From positions 728,210 to 792,209 of the forward strand of contig NZ_RQPJ01000021.1 of the NCBI RefSeq assembly GCF_003957295.1: a stretch of 64,000 bases of DNA, written 5' to 3'. The notes beneath the pieces were generated by a model. That model was not told the origin of the DNA. It did not search any database and worked only from the letters and a program-made list of their open reading frames with translations. A program made the translations under genes and the position numbers. This DNA is from Arenibacter aquaticus (GTDB lineage: Bacteria > Bacteroidota > Bacteroidia > Flavobacteriales > Flavobacteriaceae). This document shows, piece after piece, positions 36,307-46,545 of this stretch (positions are counted from its first letter, which is position 1; each line of letters opens with the position of its first letter).

Positions 36307-37896
36307 TTATTCACTCATTTCGAATTCTTCTTCAAAGTCACTTTCATTTACCCATCCAGCAGGGACTGATTCCCCTGACATATAACGATTGTAGAAATTT
36401 TGTACGGCTCCCGAATATTTATAATTATCAAAAACATCACCCTCCCCAACTATACGTGGGTCTTCTTGTTCTGTAAGCTTAAGTAACATTTCTGACCTTA
36501 GCGCTTCTTTTACACTTGTATACTCTTTATTATCAGCTAAATTATTAATACAATATGGGTCTAGATCAATATTATAGAGTTCCTCTGATTCCCGCTTACC
36601 GAAATTTAATTGCCAGTATTTCATTTCCCCTTTTTTACGGCGTGTATCCAAAATATAGGTTTTGGTAGGGCTTCCATCCGTATTTAGGTAACCGGTCTCC
36701 GGATTCCCTTTAGGCCAACACTCTTTTTTAAAGTTTTTCAAAAATAAGAACCCATTCTTAACAATTCCACGAATAGGGTAACCTTGGTCATTGGGTCTAC
36801 CTACATCATGCCTTTCCTTTCCCACTAACTGATAATTCCTTTCAGGGTTGACCATTCCTTCCTTTTCAGAATAAAAAATATCTGTTAAACTTCTACCAAT
36901 CATTTCTTGCATGCCTGCTTGTTCTACGGTAAGTCCGGCCAGTTCCAAATAAGTAGGGGCAAAATCGGAAAAATTAATAAAATCATCTATGACTCGCCCA
37001 GGATTCTTTATGCCTTTTGGCCACATAATGGCCAGAGGTAGGTGGTTGGAATATTCGTAGGAGTCACCTTTGATACGAGGGAATGCCATACCATTATCCG
37101 CGGTAACAATCACAATGGTATTTTCCAACTCTCCTGTTTCCTCCAACTTCTTCAACATCCTTTCCAAATGATTATCAAAATATTCCAATTCATAAGCATA
37201 ATCCAACATATCGGTCCTTATAGAATCCACATCAGGCCAAAACGTTGGCACTTCGTTAATCTCATTTAATCTACCTCCTCCTTTATGTATACCTGATCCA
37301 TATTCGAAACCACGATGGGGCTCCTGGCTACCATACCAAAAGCAAAAAGGGGTATTTTGCGGCTTTGATTCAAGGAATGCTTCAAAATTCTTTGAATAGT
37401 CATTGTTTGAAATACCGCTAGTAGGCGGAATAGTTAAAAACTCATCGAACTTAGGTCCCGTTAGCTCACGCTTTTTTCCATCAATTTCTCCCGGATCTCC
37501 GGGTGCCCAACCTTTAGCTACGCTCCCTACGTAATATCCATTTTCACCTAAGGCTTCGGCATAGGTCTTAAATTTCTTAGGGAATACTGGAGAGTGATTA
37601 GCCGCCTCTTCCAACTGCCAACTATTTCGACCTGTTAAAATGGAAGCTCTGGAAGGAGCACATTTAGCATTGGAGGTATAGGCATTATTAAAGAGTAATC
37701 CTTCTTTGGCTACACGGTCAAAGCCTGGAGTCTTTACCCAATTGCATCCGTAAGCACCAAGGTGTTTCCAAGATGCATCATCGGCTATGGCAAATAGAAT
37801 ATTAGGGCGGTCTGCTTCTTTATTTTCTTTTTTTGATTCGCAGGACAAAAAGATTCCGATAAGAAATAGTGATAGGAACTTCAAGTTATTCTTCAT
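36307..37896 (-). CDS. S1-family sulfatase (heparan-N-sulfatase-like)
   Basis: 529 residues, lipoprotein-type signal (GIFLSC, Cys19). N-terminal metal-binding DD pair in [13 protein letters not shown] (D39, D40). The formylglycine motif is C79-A-P-S-R in [15 protein letters not shown], followed by the usual TG stretch. [14 protein letters not shown] and [14 protein letters not shown] supply the remaining metal and substrate-binding blocks. The layout resembles the S1 subfamily containing N-sulphoglucosamine sulphohydrolases. It removes sulfate from a sulfated glycan at the cell surface or periplasm. No formylglycine-generating enzyme gene is seen in the window. It is on the opposite strand to its neighbours, so it has its own promoter. 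Confidence 0.92.
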   Translation of the reverse strand: MKNNLKFLSLFLIGIFLSCESKKENKEADRPNILFAIADDASWKHLGAYGCNWVKTPGFDRVAKEGLLFNNAYTSNAKCAPSRASILTGRNSWQLEEAANHSPVFPKKFKTYAEALGENGYYVGSVAKGWAPGDPGEIDGKKRELTGPKFDEFLTIPPTSGISNNDYSKNFEAFLESKPQNTPFCFWYGSQEPHRGFEYGSGIHKGGGRLNEINEVPTFWPDVDSIRTDMLDYAYELEYFDNHLERMLKKLEETGELENTIVIVTADNGMAFPRIKGDSYEYSNHLPLAIMWPKGIKNPGRVIDDFINFSDFAPTYLELAGLTVEQAGMQEMIGRSLTDIFYSEKEGMVNPERNYQLVGKERHDVGRPNDQGYPIRGIVKNGFLFLKNFKKECWPKGNPETGYLNTDGSPTKTYILDTRRKKGEMKYWQLNFGKRESEELYNIDLDPYCINNLADNKEYTSVKEALRSEMLLKLTEQEDPRIVGEGDVFDNYKYSGAVQNFYNRYMSGESVPAGWVNESDFEEEFEMSE

Positions 37897-38120
37897 CTTA
37901 TTAAAATTAATTTTTGGTCGTTATTTTGGTTAAAATAATAATACTATTCCTTAATCCCTATAAGCAGATTAAATTGTGAAATGCAATTTCAAACCTCATT
38001 TATTAAAGCCATACCCAATTCACAAAACCTTGTAAACTTCAATCTTGTTTCTTTCTCCCTCCACAAATTAAACCTTTTAAACAAAGAATTGTCCTAGTGT
38101 CAAAAAAATAAAGATTTAAA

Positions 38121-40175
38121 ATGCAAAAACTCTGGGTTTTTTTAGTACTGTTTTTAGGAACGCAACTATTCGCTCAAGAAAACAATGATCATTTAACCGC
38201 TACTATAATTGGATCTGGCTCCCCAAAATTTAATACTCAACGTTCGGGTCCGTCTGTACTAATAGCTTATAAAAACACCCGCATTTTAGTAGATATGGGG
38301 AATGGCACCCAGGCCAATCTAAATAAAAACAACACAAGGATTAAAGACATAGATGGCTTCCTTTTTACTCACCATCATTTAGACCATAATGAGGAATTTG
38401 CCCCTATTTTTATTCAATCCCTTCTTGGAGGAAATAAAACCTTTTTTGCGGGGCCAAAACAGACCACTTCTATAATTGATAACATCCTTGACATGTATGA
38501 AGAAGACATTGCGTATAGACTATCAAAATCAGGAAGGAGTTTAAATGATGTTACCTCAAACTACACCGCAAAAAACTTAACAGGTAACACTGCATTCTAT
38601 ATAGGAGATATTAAAATCACTTATACAGCTGTTAATCATGCTATCGCTACCCTCGCTTATCGTTTTGATGTAGGTGATGAATCCATCGTAATTTCTGGCG
38701 ATTTAACTTACTCTAAATCCTTACCTATTTTGGCCAATAATGCCGATTATTTAATAATGGATTCCGGTGGTGCCATTGAATTGGGCAAGAAAAGAAATGC
38801 CCTCAAAGGCAGGAACAACAGAAATAATAACAGCGGCCGTAATAGAAATGGGAAACAAACAAAACAAAAAGCACACGTTAATTTAGTCGAAAGCTCGCAA
38901 ATGGCCAAAGAAGCTAATGCTAGAAATTTGGTCCTTACACATTTCAACTTCACCAATGTTGATGAAGAGGCTACAACTTCTGAAATACGTAAAAATTATA
39001 TCGGCAACGTTTTATACGCCAAAGATTTGATGGTAGTACCTCTTGTGGACGAGGTTCATAGTCATGATGGTATAACCCACTCCCATAACAATGAACATCT
39101 ACCAAAAATAAAAAATTTTGCCAAGGAAAAACTGCCCCTTCAAAATAAGGTTTCCATAACAGAAAATAAACAGCATGATGTTAGAATTATAAAATCCAAC
39201 GCTATTCCCAACCATACGGTAGGTCAATTTCCTACGCGCGGAAATCCCAATAAAATAGCGGAACAGGACAAAGTATATACCGTTGATCTAACTCCGGAAC
39301 TGGCAGGCAAGATTACCTATGTTTATGATTTGGGAATTGATAGCGGTAGGCCCAGCTATGTATTTGGAGTAGCCATTAATGGTGTAAAATTTGAACCTTC
39401 TGCGAACGAGTATTTTAGAAATACAGAAACCAATGAACCCAACTACGAATGGACTCTAGAACCTTTGAGTGAGGAAGTAAACTTAGGTGAAGACTACAAC
39501 AATGCTCACGTTCAGCCCAATGGTGAGTACCATTACCACGGAACCCCAACAGGATTGGTTGCCAATTTTGATGAAAATAAAATGACTTTGGTAGGTTGGG
39601 CAGCAGATGGATTTCCCATGTATTACAAAATGGGATATAAAGACCCTATGGATGCCAATAGTGAGGTGGTTCAATTAAGGTCTAGTTACACCTTACGCGA
39701 AGGAGAAAGACCTGGAGACAGTATTTCCGCGCCAAACGGAACCTATTCCGGTAAATATGTACGTGACTACGAGTATAAAAATAATTTTGGGGATTTAGAC
39801 GAGTGCAACGGAAGAACCGGAGTTACGCCAGAGTTTCCAAACGGAACCTATTACTATGTGGTTTCTGACGAATTCCCTTCAGCAAGTAGATGTTTTATGG
39901 GAACACCAAGTAATGATTTTAAAGTTGGCGGCAGGAGAATCCAAACACAGGAAGGGCAAAATAACCCCCAACGTAGACAACAAAAACCTATCGCAAATCA
40001 GACTCCAAATACACCTCCAAATTTTTTGAATATGCTAGAAAAAATGGACTCAAATGAGGATGGTAAAATTTCACAATCTGAAGCCAAAGGTAGATTAAAA
40101 GAAAACTTTTCGAATAGGGATAAGAACAATGATGGCTATATCACAGAGGATGAAATGACAAGAAGAGGCCGATAA
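38121..40175 (+). CDS. three-module secreted protein: MBL-fold hydrolase, YHYH domain, EF-hands
   Basis: 684 residues with a signal peptide (1-19, ending TQLFAQ). Module 1 (about 22-310) is a metallo-beta-lactamase-fold hydrolase with FTHHHLDH (H84-x-H86-x-D88-H89), VNHAIATLAYRF, ISGDLTYS and a long basic Asn/Arg insert near 226-250. A His-rich link (VHSHDGITHSHNNEH, about 315-330) follows. Module 2 (about 350-615) is a YHYH-type domain with GEYHYHGTPTGL (about 467) and VGWAADGFPMYYKMGY. Module 3 has two EF-hand loops (DSNEDGKISQSE, about 643; DKNNDGYITEDE, about 667). Each module is known alone; their fusion in one secreted chain is unusual. It may be a metal-dependent periplasmic hydrolase; the substrate is unknown. 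Confidence 0.85.
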   Translation: MQKLWVFLVLFLGTQLFAQENNDHLTATIIGSGSPKFNTQRSGPSVLIAYKNTRILVDMGNGTQANLNKNNTRIKDIDGFLFTHHHLDHNEEFAPIFIQSLLGGNKTFFAGPKQTTSIIDNILDMYEEDIAYRLSKSGRSLNDVTSNYTAKNLTGNTAFYIGDIKITYTAVNHAIATLAYRFDVGDESIVISGDLTYSKSLPILANNADYLIMDSGGAIELGKKRNALKGRNNRNNNSGRNRNGKQTKQKAHVNLVESSQMAKEANARNLVLTHFNFTNVDEEATTSEIRKNYIGNVLYAKDLMVVPLVDEVHSHDGITHSHNNEHLPKIKNFAKEKLPLQNKVSITENKQHDVRIIKSNAIPNHTVGQFPTRGNPNKIAEQDKVYTVDLTPELAGKITYVYDLGIDSGRPSYVFGVAINGVKFEPSANEYFRNTETNEPNYEWTLEPLSEEVNLGEDYNNAHVQPNGEYHYHGTPTGLVANFDENKMTLVGWAADGFPMYYKMGYKDPMDANSEVVQLRSSYTLREGERPGDSISAPNGTYSGKYVRDYEYKNNFGDLDECNGRTGVTPEFPNGTYYYVVSDEFPSASRCFMGTPSNDFKVGGRRIQTQEGQNNPQRRQQKPIANQTPNTPPNFLNMLEKMDSNEDGKISQSEAKGRLKENFSNRDKNNDGYITEDEMTRRGR

Positions 40176-40455
40176 AAATAGTTACCAGTTCAGCAGCCGC
40201 CCCCTACCCTAAATAGTATTGGAATGCCCCCCCTGTATGGACGGTAGAAAGGTTTAACCATATCCCAGCAACCAAATGGGAACAGGCATGGCATACAAAT
40301 ATCACTTGCCTAAATGGCTGCTGCATTATAGGCATCCATACTTAAACTTAAGGTTTGTAGTTTGGCTATAACCGATAGACACCTTCCATAAAACTATAGA
40401 GGAAATAAAATATAACGCGGCATAAACTATGGAGGGACAACTACTTACAAAACAG

Positions 40456-41739
40456 TTAGGATGCCTTTTCCAATTCAGCTTTGTCCTTATTGCTTTCAAT
40501 CCCCATACGCCGTGCTTGGATTCCTATCAGAGGACCAGCGATTATGGAGGACAACAAGGCCGAAAACACAATGGCCACGAATATGGCTTGTCCTATGAGT
40601 TCCAGTTCTATAGCCAGTGTAGCCACTACAATCTCCATGGCCCCTCCTGGGATAAAGATCAATCCCATTAAAACAGATTCCTGTGGGGATTGTTTCCCCA
40701 TTTTTGCTCCTAACCAAGCACCTCCAAATTTCCCCAGAATGGCGACCAAACAAAAAATTATCGTTGGCCATAGTTCCAAACCTAACAAAAAGTCGATTTT
40801 AATTCCCAGGGTAGCAAAAAACAAGGGAACAAAAATGGCGTGTAAGGTGTCCGAAACACTGTTACGCAGATCATCCGATACTCTTTTGGCACTCCCTGCC
40901 ATAGTACCGGCAAGGAAAAAGCCCAGAATAGCATGAATGCCCATCCACTGTGTTATAGCTCCACAAAGCAATCCAACACTTACAATCAAGGTTTGTGCTG
41001 CTGCGGGCTGTGGCAATGAAGTAGCTTCAACACGCTTTATGGCGAAACTCAATACTTTGGAGCCTATGGCAATACTAATAATGATAAAGCTTATAACAAG
41101 CAAAGCCTTTCCACCAAGCTCTACAAATCCAAGGCTCTGGGCCGTTACCAACGACATGACCAAGGTAAACAACAGCCACCCAAAAATATCATTAATGGCG
41201 CAGGCCGAAAGGGCCAGGGAAGCCTGTGGCGTTTTGCTGATCCCCAGATCTCCCAAGGCACGTGCCACCACGGATATTGCCGTAATAGAGCATGCTACGG
41301 ACAAGAACAGCGGGAATGAGAGGGCAGTGGCAGAAGCTCCCCAATATACAGGATCAAAAGCACTAAAAATGGGATAACCAATGGCTATGGGAAACAATAC
41401 CCCAACAATACCTATGAGAATGGATGCCCGCCCACTTTTTAGGGCATGCCCCACATTTACATGAAAACCCGAAGCTAGTAAAAGGAAGAATACCCCCAAC
41501 CAAGAAACAGTTTCCAACATAATGGATTGCGTTTCGTCATCAGGGAATAGCATATGTTGCAATTCTGGCGATATACGTCCAAACAATGTTGGCCCCAAAA
41601 GAACACCGGCCAGAATTTCACCCGCCAGGGCAGGAATCTTTACAGACTCACAAAGTACCCCAAGGGTTCGTGCTAATCCTAGAAGTACAAGAATCTGCAA
41701 AATAAAAAGTAGGATGTGGCTTTCGCTAAGGTAATGCAT
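40456..41739 (-). CDS. CPA2-family cation:proton antiporter (membrane part only)
   Basis: 427 residues with about 12 hydrophobic helices and no cytosolic nucleotide-binding tail, as in the short KefB/NapA-type antiporters. Conserved blocks are ILAGVLLGPTLFG, FFLLLASGFHVNV, SLFLSVACSITAISVVARAL, ACAINDIFGW (the paired Asn-Asp of the ion site), MGIHAILGFFLAGTMA and LIFIPGGAMEIVV. It exchanges Na+ or K+ for protons across the inner membrane. It has no TrkA-N domain. A universal stress protein gene lies 271 bases upstream on the same strand. Confidence 0.9.
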   Translation of the reverse strand: MHYLSESHILLFILQILVLLGLARTLGVLCESVKIPALAGEILAGVLLGPTLFGRISPELQHMLFPDDETQSIMLETVSWLGVFFLLLASGFHVNVGHALKSGRASILIGIVGVLFPIAIGYPIFSAFDPVYWGASATALSFPLFLSVACSITAISVVARALGDLGISKTPQASLALSACAINDIFGWLLFTLVMSLVTAQSLGFVELGGKALLVISFIIISIAIGSKVLSFAIKRVEATSLPQPAAAQTLIVSVGLLCGAITQWMGIHAILGFFLAGTMAGSAKRVSDDLRNSVSDTLHAIFVPLFFATLGIKIDFLLGLELWPTIIFCLVAILGKFGGAWLGAKMGKQSPQESVLMGLIFIPGGAMEIVVATLAIELELIGQAIFVAIVFSALLSSIIAGPLIGIQARRMGIESNKDKAELEKAS

Positions 41740-42010
41740 ATTCGTTTTTTATTCTTTAGCACTGCAATTACAACATAAGACCTGCGTAGTTCCTTAAAAA
41801 GAACTGGCATTCAAAACAGCGGATTTTTAAACCATATTGCCAAGCAAATAGTTATGTTACTTGCCAACATATAAAATGGAACCCTCCTCTTGTGAATGCC
41901 TAGATTTGTACCCTACCCCCTATTCTCCTCTCCGTATATCCTTATTAGAGCAAAGACAGACTATTGTAATAATATCAATTGATAGCAAATCTGCTGGAGT
42001 CTTTTATAAA

Positions 42011-42835
42011 TTATTGCTCTTTCTGGAAGGTAAATAAGGGTATTCTAGTTTGAAATGCTGTGTTTTGGGTAACACTCTGTTGAAATACCTTTTCTATAAA
42101 GTTTGTGTGGTGGGTAAACATAACCACCATATCCCCATCTACATCAGCCACAAACTTGTTGATCCCTTCTATAACCGAGTTACTTTTAAGTTCATTAAAG
42201 TTTATGTTTTGGTAAGAAAACTCTTTTCTCAAACTTGCTTCTTTGTCCTTTATGTCGCCTTCAAAACGCTCATTGTTCTTATCTATATGTAGAATATGAA
42301 GCTTGGAGTTCATTAATTTTGCAAAGGGAACAACCAGTTCCAACTCTTTGCCTAGATTGTACAGGTCACTGGAATACACCATATTACCTACTCCTTTATA
42401 ACGTGCAAATTCGGGAATGGTAAGAACAGGGATACTACTGTTTTCAATGATTGCGGCAGCATTGCTCCCAAAGAGAATCTTTTTTAAGCCACTGGCTCCT
42501 TTGGTGCCAATACAAACAATATCTATATCATTTTTTAAGGCTACGCTCTCTACATATTTTCCAATGGAGGTGCCAGAAGTAATTTGGTAGCTAATATCAA
42601 TATTGTGACTACTATCCTTTTTAATGGATCCTATGAGTTTTTTCATTTCCGACTCGGAACTGGATTTTATAGCCTCCTTTAGTTTATTGGAGCTCAGTCT
42701 CGCCTTTGCTGGGGCACTGGTATCTATTACGTGTAATAAAATAAGCTTTACTTCCACATCCTTACTGAAATCTACAGCATACCTGATTGCTACATTTGAT
42801 AACTCAGAAAAATCCGTTGGTATTAAAATTCTCAT
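42011..42835 (-). CDS. tandem-domain universal stress protein (UspA family)
   Basis: 274 residues with two Usp domains. The first (1-145) has MRILIPTDFSELSNVAIRYA and ends with the nucleotide-binding loop IGTKGASGLKKILFGSNAAAI, whose G-x2-G-x9-G-(S/T) pattern is present. The second (about 150-270) lacks the complete loop. No transmembrane segment is present. It probably senses energy or stress state through ATP binding. The neighbouring antiporter suggests a role in ion or pH homeostasis, an association often seen for CPA2 transporters. Confidence 0.9.
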   Translation of the reverse strand: MRILIPTDFSELSNVAIRYAVDFSKDVEVKLILLHVIDTSAPAKARLSSNKLKEAIKSSSESEMKKLIGSIKKDSSHNIDISYQITSGTSIGKYVESVALKNDIDIVCIGTKGASGLKKILFGSNAAAIIENSSIPVLTIPEFARYKGVGNMVYSSDLYNLGKELELVVPFAKLMNSKLHILHIDKNNERFEGDIKDKEASLRKEFSYQNINFNELKSNSVIEGINKFVADVDGDMVVMFTHHTNFIEKVFQQSVTQNTAFQTRIPLFTFQKEQ

Positions 42836-43233
42836 CGAATATTGTTTTAAGATTGAACCTTAAAATTATCCTAGGGCAAGATTTTATCCTATGACATTGG
42901 TCATCCCTGGAAAAAAATTCGCACGGAATACCATTGAATAACCAATAGATATCAAGGAACTAAAGAGAAGATTCAAATAAACCGTAAAAAACAATAGAAC
43001 ACGCTAGAGTAAAATAAAAGAGGATTAAATTAGAATTGAGCACTTGGTTATAGTACTCACCTTCTTTACTCCCCTGCAGATTTTATAGGAATAATCAGAT
43101 TTATAGTCCACTAAAAAGTAATTAGCTACCGTCTGCTGAGATGGTAGTTTTAAAATAGATATATTTAATACCTATAGCGAATTGTTGTAATCTATGTTTC
43201 TTAACGAACATAAAAAAATACCGATGAATAATT
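42836..43233. other. intergenic stretch, 398 bases
   Basis: Upstream side of both the stress protein and the next membrane protein gene, so both promoters should be here. No coding frame of note and no repeat. TATGTTTC at about 43193-43200 resembles the -7 element with one mismatch. Confidence 0.4.
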
Positions 43234-43605
43234 ATGAATGATATATACGTAAGCATAGCAATGATTGTTATCCTAATTGGTCAATTAGCCACTATTGCCA
43301 TCGGTTATAAAATGCAAAAAACAACCTTATTAATTTCCTACTTAAATGCGGTTATTGTGATAGGTTTCTTTATTTTTTGGGCTATCGATAGTCTGAATAT
43401 AAAACAACTTAACTTAGAATTTAGAGAATTGGTTGTAATATGTTTGGAAGCTTGTATTTTAATATTCGCGCTGTACTCCATCATAGGTTTTCATAATAAA
43501 ATCTATGTGAAAGTTATAAATTATATAGGCTTTGGAATTCATCTATTGTCTACTGTAGGAATGCTTTATTTTATATCGACCTTTAATTTTAATAGGCTCT
43601 TTTAA
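43234..43605 (+). CDS. small four-helix membrane protein, unknown function
   Basis: 123 residues with four hydrophobic segments (about 4-24, 30-52, 63-84, 96-118) and short charged loops. No domain is recognised. It is followed 67 bases later by a gene for a secreted protein of unknown function, on the same strand, so they may share a transcript. Confidence 0.65.
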   Translation: MNDIYVSIAMIVILIGQLATIAIGYKMQKTTLLISYLNAVIVIGFFIFWAIDSLNIKQLNLEFRELVVICLEACILIFALYSIIGFHNKIYVKVINYIGFGIHLLSTVGMLYFISTFNFNRLF

Positions 43606-43672
43606 CGGTTAATTACTCTTATATATAAGTAGCGAATGTGATTATAAACACTACCATACAACGCCCCTGATA

Positions 43673-44374
43673 ATGAAAATTTTTGAAATTTATAAGCTAC
43701 TAATTCTACTACTTGTCTTCATTCAAATCCCAGGATATGCTCAATCAGAAAAAAATATGATAGATAATTCCATTGTAATACCACTAAAAATTGGAAAAAA
43801 TTCTAGTACCCAATTTGAGACATTGGTCTTAGAACCTGTTAATCTATTTATTCAATCAAAACCAGTAAATGAACATTCTCCCCATATTCAATTAGAGTTA
43901 AATATTGTTGATGACAATAGGAGATATTCTACTTTTCTCTGGTATTATGAAAGGTCTAGTAGTGATCAAAAAATAAACTACCCCAAGGCATATCAAAACT
44001 ATTCCTTTAATTTAAAAATCAATAAAGAAGAGGTTGAGTTAGTTGTCAAAGAATTAGACTTTGGAAAAGCAATGTTTATCGATTTAGGGCAGACAGCGGT
44101 TATTGGAAACCTTACAATTCTGTTTGAAGATTATTTTGGTGAATCGTCTGTGGATATAAATGGAAATCAGACAGATGCCTTCAATACATACCATATTTCG
44201 TTATCAGAAAAAAATGAGCAGAAGACCGTGTCGTTTATGTCGCTAAATAAACAAGTTGGAAAGGAACCCTCGATAGAATGGAGGGATTATAAAATTTTAA
44301 TTTTGGAAGATTCTGAAAAAGCATTAAAGCTAAAGGTGTTTAAAAACGGTTCCCCCAAAAAAAAACCGCACTAA
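43673..44374 (+). CDS. secreted protein of unknown function
   Basis: 233 residues with a signal peptide (about 1-23, LVFIQIPGYAQS). The mature part is acidic and beta-rich. The C-terminus is basic (NGSPKKKPH). No family is recognised. The sulfatase gene begins 78 bases downstream on the same strand, so the product may belong to a glycan-processing cluster, but this rests only on position. Confidence 0.65.
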   Translation: MKIFEIYKLLILLLVFIQIPGYAQSEKNMIDNSIVIPLKIGKNSSTQFETLVLEPVNLFIQSKPVNEHSPHIQLELNIVDDNRRYSTFLWYYERSSSDQKINYPKAYQNYSFNLKINKEEVELVVKELDFGKAMFIDLGQTAVIGNLTILFEDYFGESSVDINGNQTDAFNTYHISLSEKNEQKTVSFMSLNKQVGKEPSIEWRDYKILILEDSEKALKLKVFKNGSPKKKPH

Positions 44375-44452
44375 AAAGCGTGGCAAGAAAAAACACAACA
44401 CAACCTATAAACAATACTATTGTTACCAATAATTACTAAAAAGAAGATTGCA

Positions 44453-45787
44453 ATGCATAGTAAGATTAAACCATTTATATCCAAATTGGTAGTACTTATA
44501 ATTATTAGTATTACAGCATGTATGCCTACTACTGACGGTTCTAAAAAAAGACCCAATATTATCATTTTCTTTACCGATGATCAGGGATATGGGGATGTGG
44601 GAAGCTATGGTGCAGAAGGGTTTGAGACACCTCACCTAGACAGTTTAGCCTCAGACGGGATTCGTTTTACAAATTTTTATGTGCCGGCAACAGTTTGTAC
44701 GCCTTCTAGGGCCGGTCTATTAACAGGTCGCTATCCAAAAAGATACAATCTGCACGAAGCGGTTCTTTTCCCCTTTTCGGAAGGTGGACTTTCCTTGAAC
44801 GAATATACGATGGCAGAAATGCTAAGGAACAATGGGTATACCACTTCCATTATTGGGAAATGGCATTTGGGACATAAAGAGGAATATATGCCAAATAATC
44901 AGGGTTTTGATATGTTTTATGGTGTGCCCTATTCCAATGACATGGACAATTACTATTATAAGAATATAGATTTTCAATCCCCTCCTCTACCATTTTATAG
45001 AAACAAAACAGTGATAGAAAGCGGTCCTGACCAGGACTATCTAACCAAAAGATATACAGAAGAGGCCATAGATCAAATAAAAAATAGAGGCGGGAAACCA
45101 TTTTTCATGTATGTTGCCCAAAATATGCCGCATACTCCCCTACACGCTTCGCCTGCTTTTAGAGGTAAGAGTGAAAAAGGATTATATGGCGATGTTATTA
45201 TGGAATTGGATTGGAGTGTGGGACAGATTGTAAAAACACTGAAAGAACAGAAAATCTATGATAATACTATTTTTATTTTCACATCTGACAATGGACCTAG
45301 AATTGGTTCTGCAAGACCCCTAAGAGGCAAAAAAGCAGAAACATGGGACGGAGGTCAGCGGGTGCCTGGAATAGTAGCATGGCCGGGCAAAATTCCCAAA
45401 GGAGTAGTTAGTAGTGAATTTACTAGCACTTTGGATTTATTTCCAACACTGGCAAAAATATCCGGTTCCAAAATTCCAGCCGATTTAGAACTGGATGGCT
45501 TGGATATTAGCGATTATCTTTTAGATCCAAAAACCACCAAATTACCGGAACGTCCCTTTTATTTTTATGCCCGAAACGGGGAAATGGAAGCTGTTAGAAT
45601 GGGGAAATGGAAACTTCATATTAAAAAATCTATAGGGTGGAATACGGATAAAGATGGTGTTTTCCCAGTATCGCTATATAATCTTGATGCGGACATAGGT
45701 GAAAAAAATAATGTGATAGATGTGTTTCCTGAGGTTGTTGAGGAATTAACCAACCTGATGAAAGAATTTGAAACTGAATTCCAATAA
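44453..45787 (+). CDS. S1-family sulfatase (arylsulfatase-type) lipoprotein
   Basis: 444 residues from the ATG at 44453; a longer frame from TTG 44420 would put extra charged residues before the signal peptide. Lipobox SITAC (Cys23). Metal ligands in RPNIIIFFTDDQGYGDVG; the formylglycine motif is C82-T-P-S-R within VPATVCTPSRAGLLTGR; GKWHLGHKEEY, FTSDNGPRIG and LRGKKAETWDGG follow. The C-terminal part carries a short lid. It hydrolyses sulfate esters of a polysaccharide, tethered in the envelope. An AAAAGAAG run lies 10 bases before the start. Downstream is the repeat-rich region. Confidence 0.92.
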   Translation: MHSKIKPFISKLVVLIIISITACMPTTDGSKKRPNIIIFFTDDQGYGDVGSYGAEGFETPHLDSLASDGIRFTNFYVPATVCTPSRAGLLTGRYPKRYNLHEAVLFPFSEGGLSLNEYTMAEMLRNNGYTTSIIGKWHLGHKEEYMPNNQGFDMFYGVPYSNDMDNYYYKNIDFQSPPLPFYRNKTVIESGPDQDYLTKRYTEEAIDQIKNRGGKPFFMYVAQNMPHTPLHASPAFRGKSEKGLYGDVIMELDWSVGQIVKTLKEQKIYDNTIFIFTSDNGPRIGSARPLRGKKAETWDGGQRVPGIVAWPGKIPKGVVSSEFTSTLDLFPTLAKISGSKIPADLELDGLDISDYLLDPKTTKLPERPFYFYARNGEMEAVRMGKWKLHIKKSIGWNTDKDGVFPVSLYNLDADIGEKNNVIDVFPEVVEELTNLMKEFETEFQ

Positions 45788-46120
45788 GACAGATAAACTA
45801 TGTACCCCAAAAATTGGATTTTAGTTGGCGGTACCAACCCCAACCCTAGGCTCCCCTTGCTGGGGCGAGCATCTTGCTCGTGCCCCCTCTAGTGCGAGCC
45901 TACCTATCGGCAGGTAGGCAGGCCGCTTGGCTGACGGCGAGGCAGGCTCTTACTATCATCAGTGTGTTTACCTGTGTCTCCCTGCTTTTTGATGGTTAGG
46001 CCCACTGTGCAAAATCGTAGCTTTGTATAGTCTTCTGATTTAGGGATGCTCCTAGAATCAAGTACTAGTTTTAGTGCCAATTGCTTTCGCCCATTCTTTT
46101 GAAGTTGTCTGGAATACTAA
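45788..46120. other. intergenic stretch with the first long repeat copy
   Basis: Holds repeat copy A (45851-45950) and about 170 bases of unassigned AT-rich DNA. No gene, promoter or terminator is recognised. Confidence 0.5.
45851..45950 (+). repeat. palindromic dispersed repeat, long form, copy A
   Basis: GC-rich 100-base element. It opens with CTCCCCTTGCTGGGGCGAG, then a hairpin CGAGCATCTTGCTCG, then an inner palindrome CCTACCTATCGGCAGGTAGG, and ends GCCGCTTGGCTGACGGCG. It is nearly identical to copy C at 46432-46545 and has much higher GC than its surroundings. No transposase is seen, so it resembles a REP/MITE-type element. Confidence 0.85.
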
Positions 46121-46164
46121 AAAGGCACGAGCGCGACGCTCGCGCCAGCGTTGGGGAGGCTGCC
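46121..46164 (-). repeat. palindromic dispersed repeat, short form, copy B (inverted)
   Basis: Minus-strand sequence is the first 40 bases of the repeat (CTCCCCAACGCTGGCGCGAG then GCGTCGCGCTCGTGCC). It lies exactly where the DUF6624-like reading frame loses its conserved start, immediately before the ATG at 46165. Confidence 0.75.
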
Positions 46165-46395
46165 ATGGCACTATGGATTGTTATCCACCATTCTACAGAT
46201 GTAGATAAAAGAAAAGGCTTTTTTTCGGTTCTATATCAAGCCTATAATAATGGCTTTATCAATACAGACCAGTTCGAATTATATTTGGGCAGGACATACA
46301 AATTGGAGTTCGGAACTTATCCTTATGGCGAGGGAGCTTATGATCCCAATGAAAAGATAAACAGACTGATTGAAGAGTTAAATCTGAAAAAATAA
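46165..46395 (+). pseudogene. C-terminal fragment of a DUF6624-like gene
   Basis: The 77 codons from ATG 46165 read MALWIVIHHSTDVDKRKGFF ... SVLYQAYNNGFINTDQFELYL ... EFGTYPYGEG, ending at 46395. This follows the C-terminal pattern of DUF6624 proteins (A--VI-H-D ... +L---Y-LG). The frame can be read further back through repeat copy B, but that part is repeat sequence and not homologous. The gene was therefore cut at its 5' side by the repeat. No start context is present. Confidence 0.6.
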
Positions 46396-46431
46396 AATCG
46401 CAGAACATCAACGAAACCAATTAAAAGTACT

Positions 46432-46545
46432 GCCTCCCCTTGCTGGCGCGAGCATCTTGCTCGTGCCTCCTCTAGTGCTAGCCTACCTATCGGCAGGTAG
46501 GCAGGCCGCTTGGCTGACGACTAGGCAGGCTCCCGCCAGCGGTGG
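46432..46545 (+). repeat. palindromic dispersed repeat, long form, copy C
   Basis: CTCCCCTTGCTGGCGCGAG, CGAGCATCTTGCTCGTGCC, the inner palindrome CCTACCTATCGGCAGGTAGG, CCGCTTGGCTGACGACTAGG and a closing CCGCCAGCGGTGG. Same order as copy A with a handful of mismatches. The closing CCAGCGGTGG is shared with copy D. Confidence 0.85.

Noticed and set aside
40481-41377. Long open frames on the plus strand inside the antiporter gene
   Set aside because: They are antisense to a clearly conserved membrane protein and have no recognisable domain; long shadow frames are common in GC-richer coding DNA.
45851-46545. CRISPR array
   Set aside because: The repeats are irregularly spaced, differ in length and orientation, and there are no spacers or cas genes.
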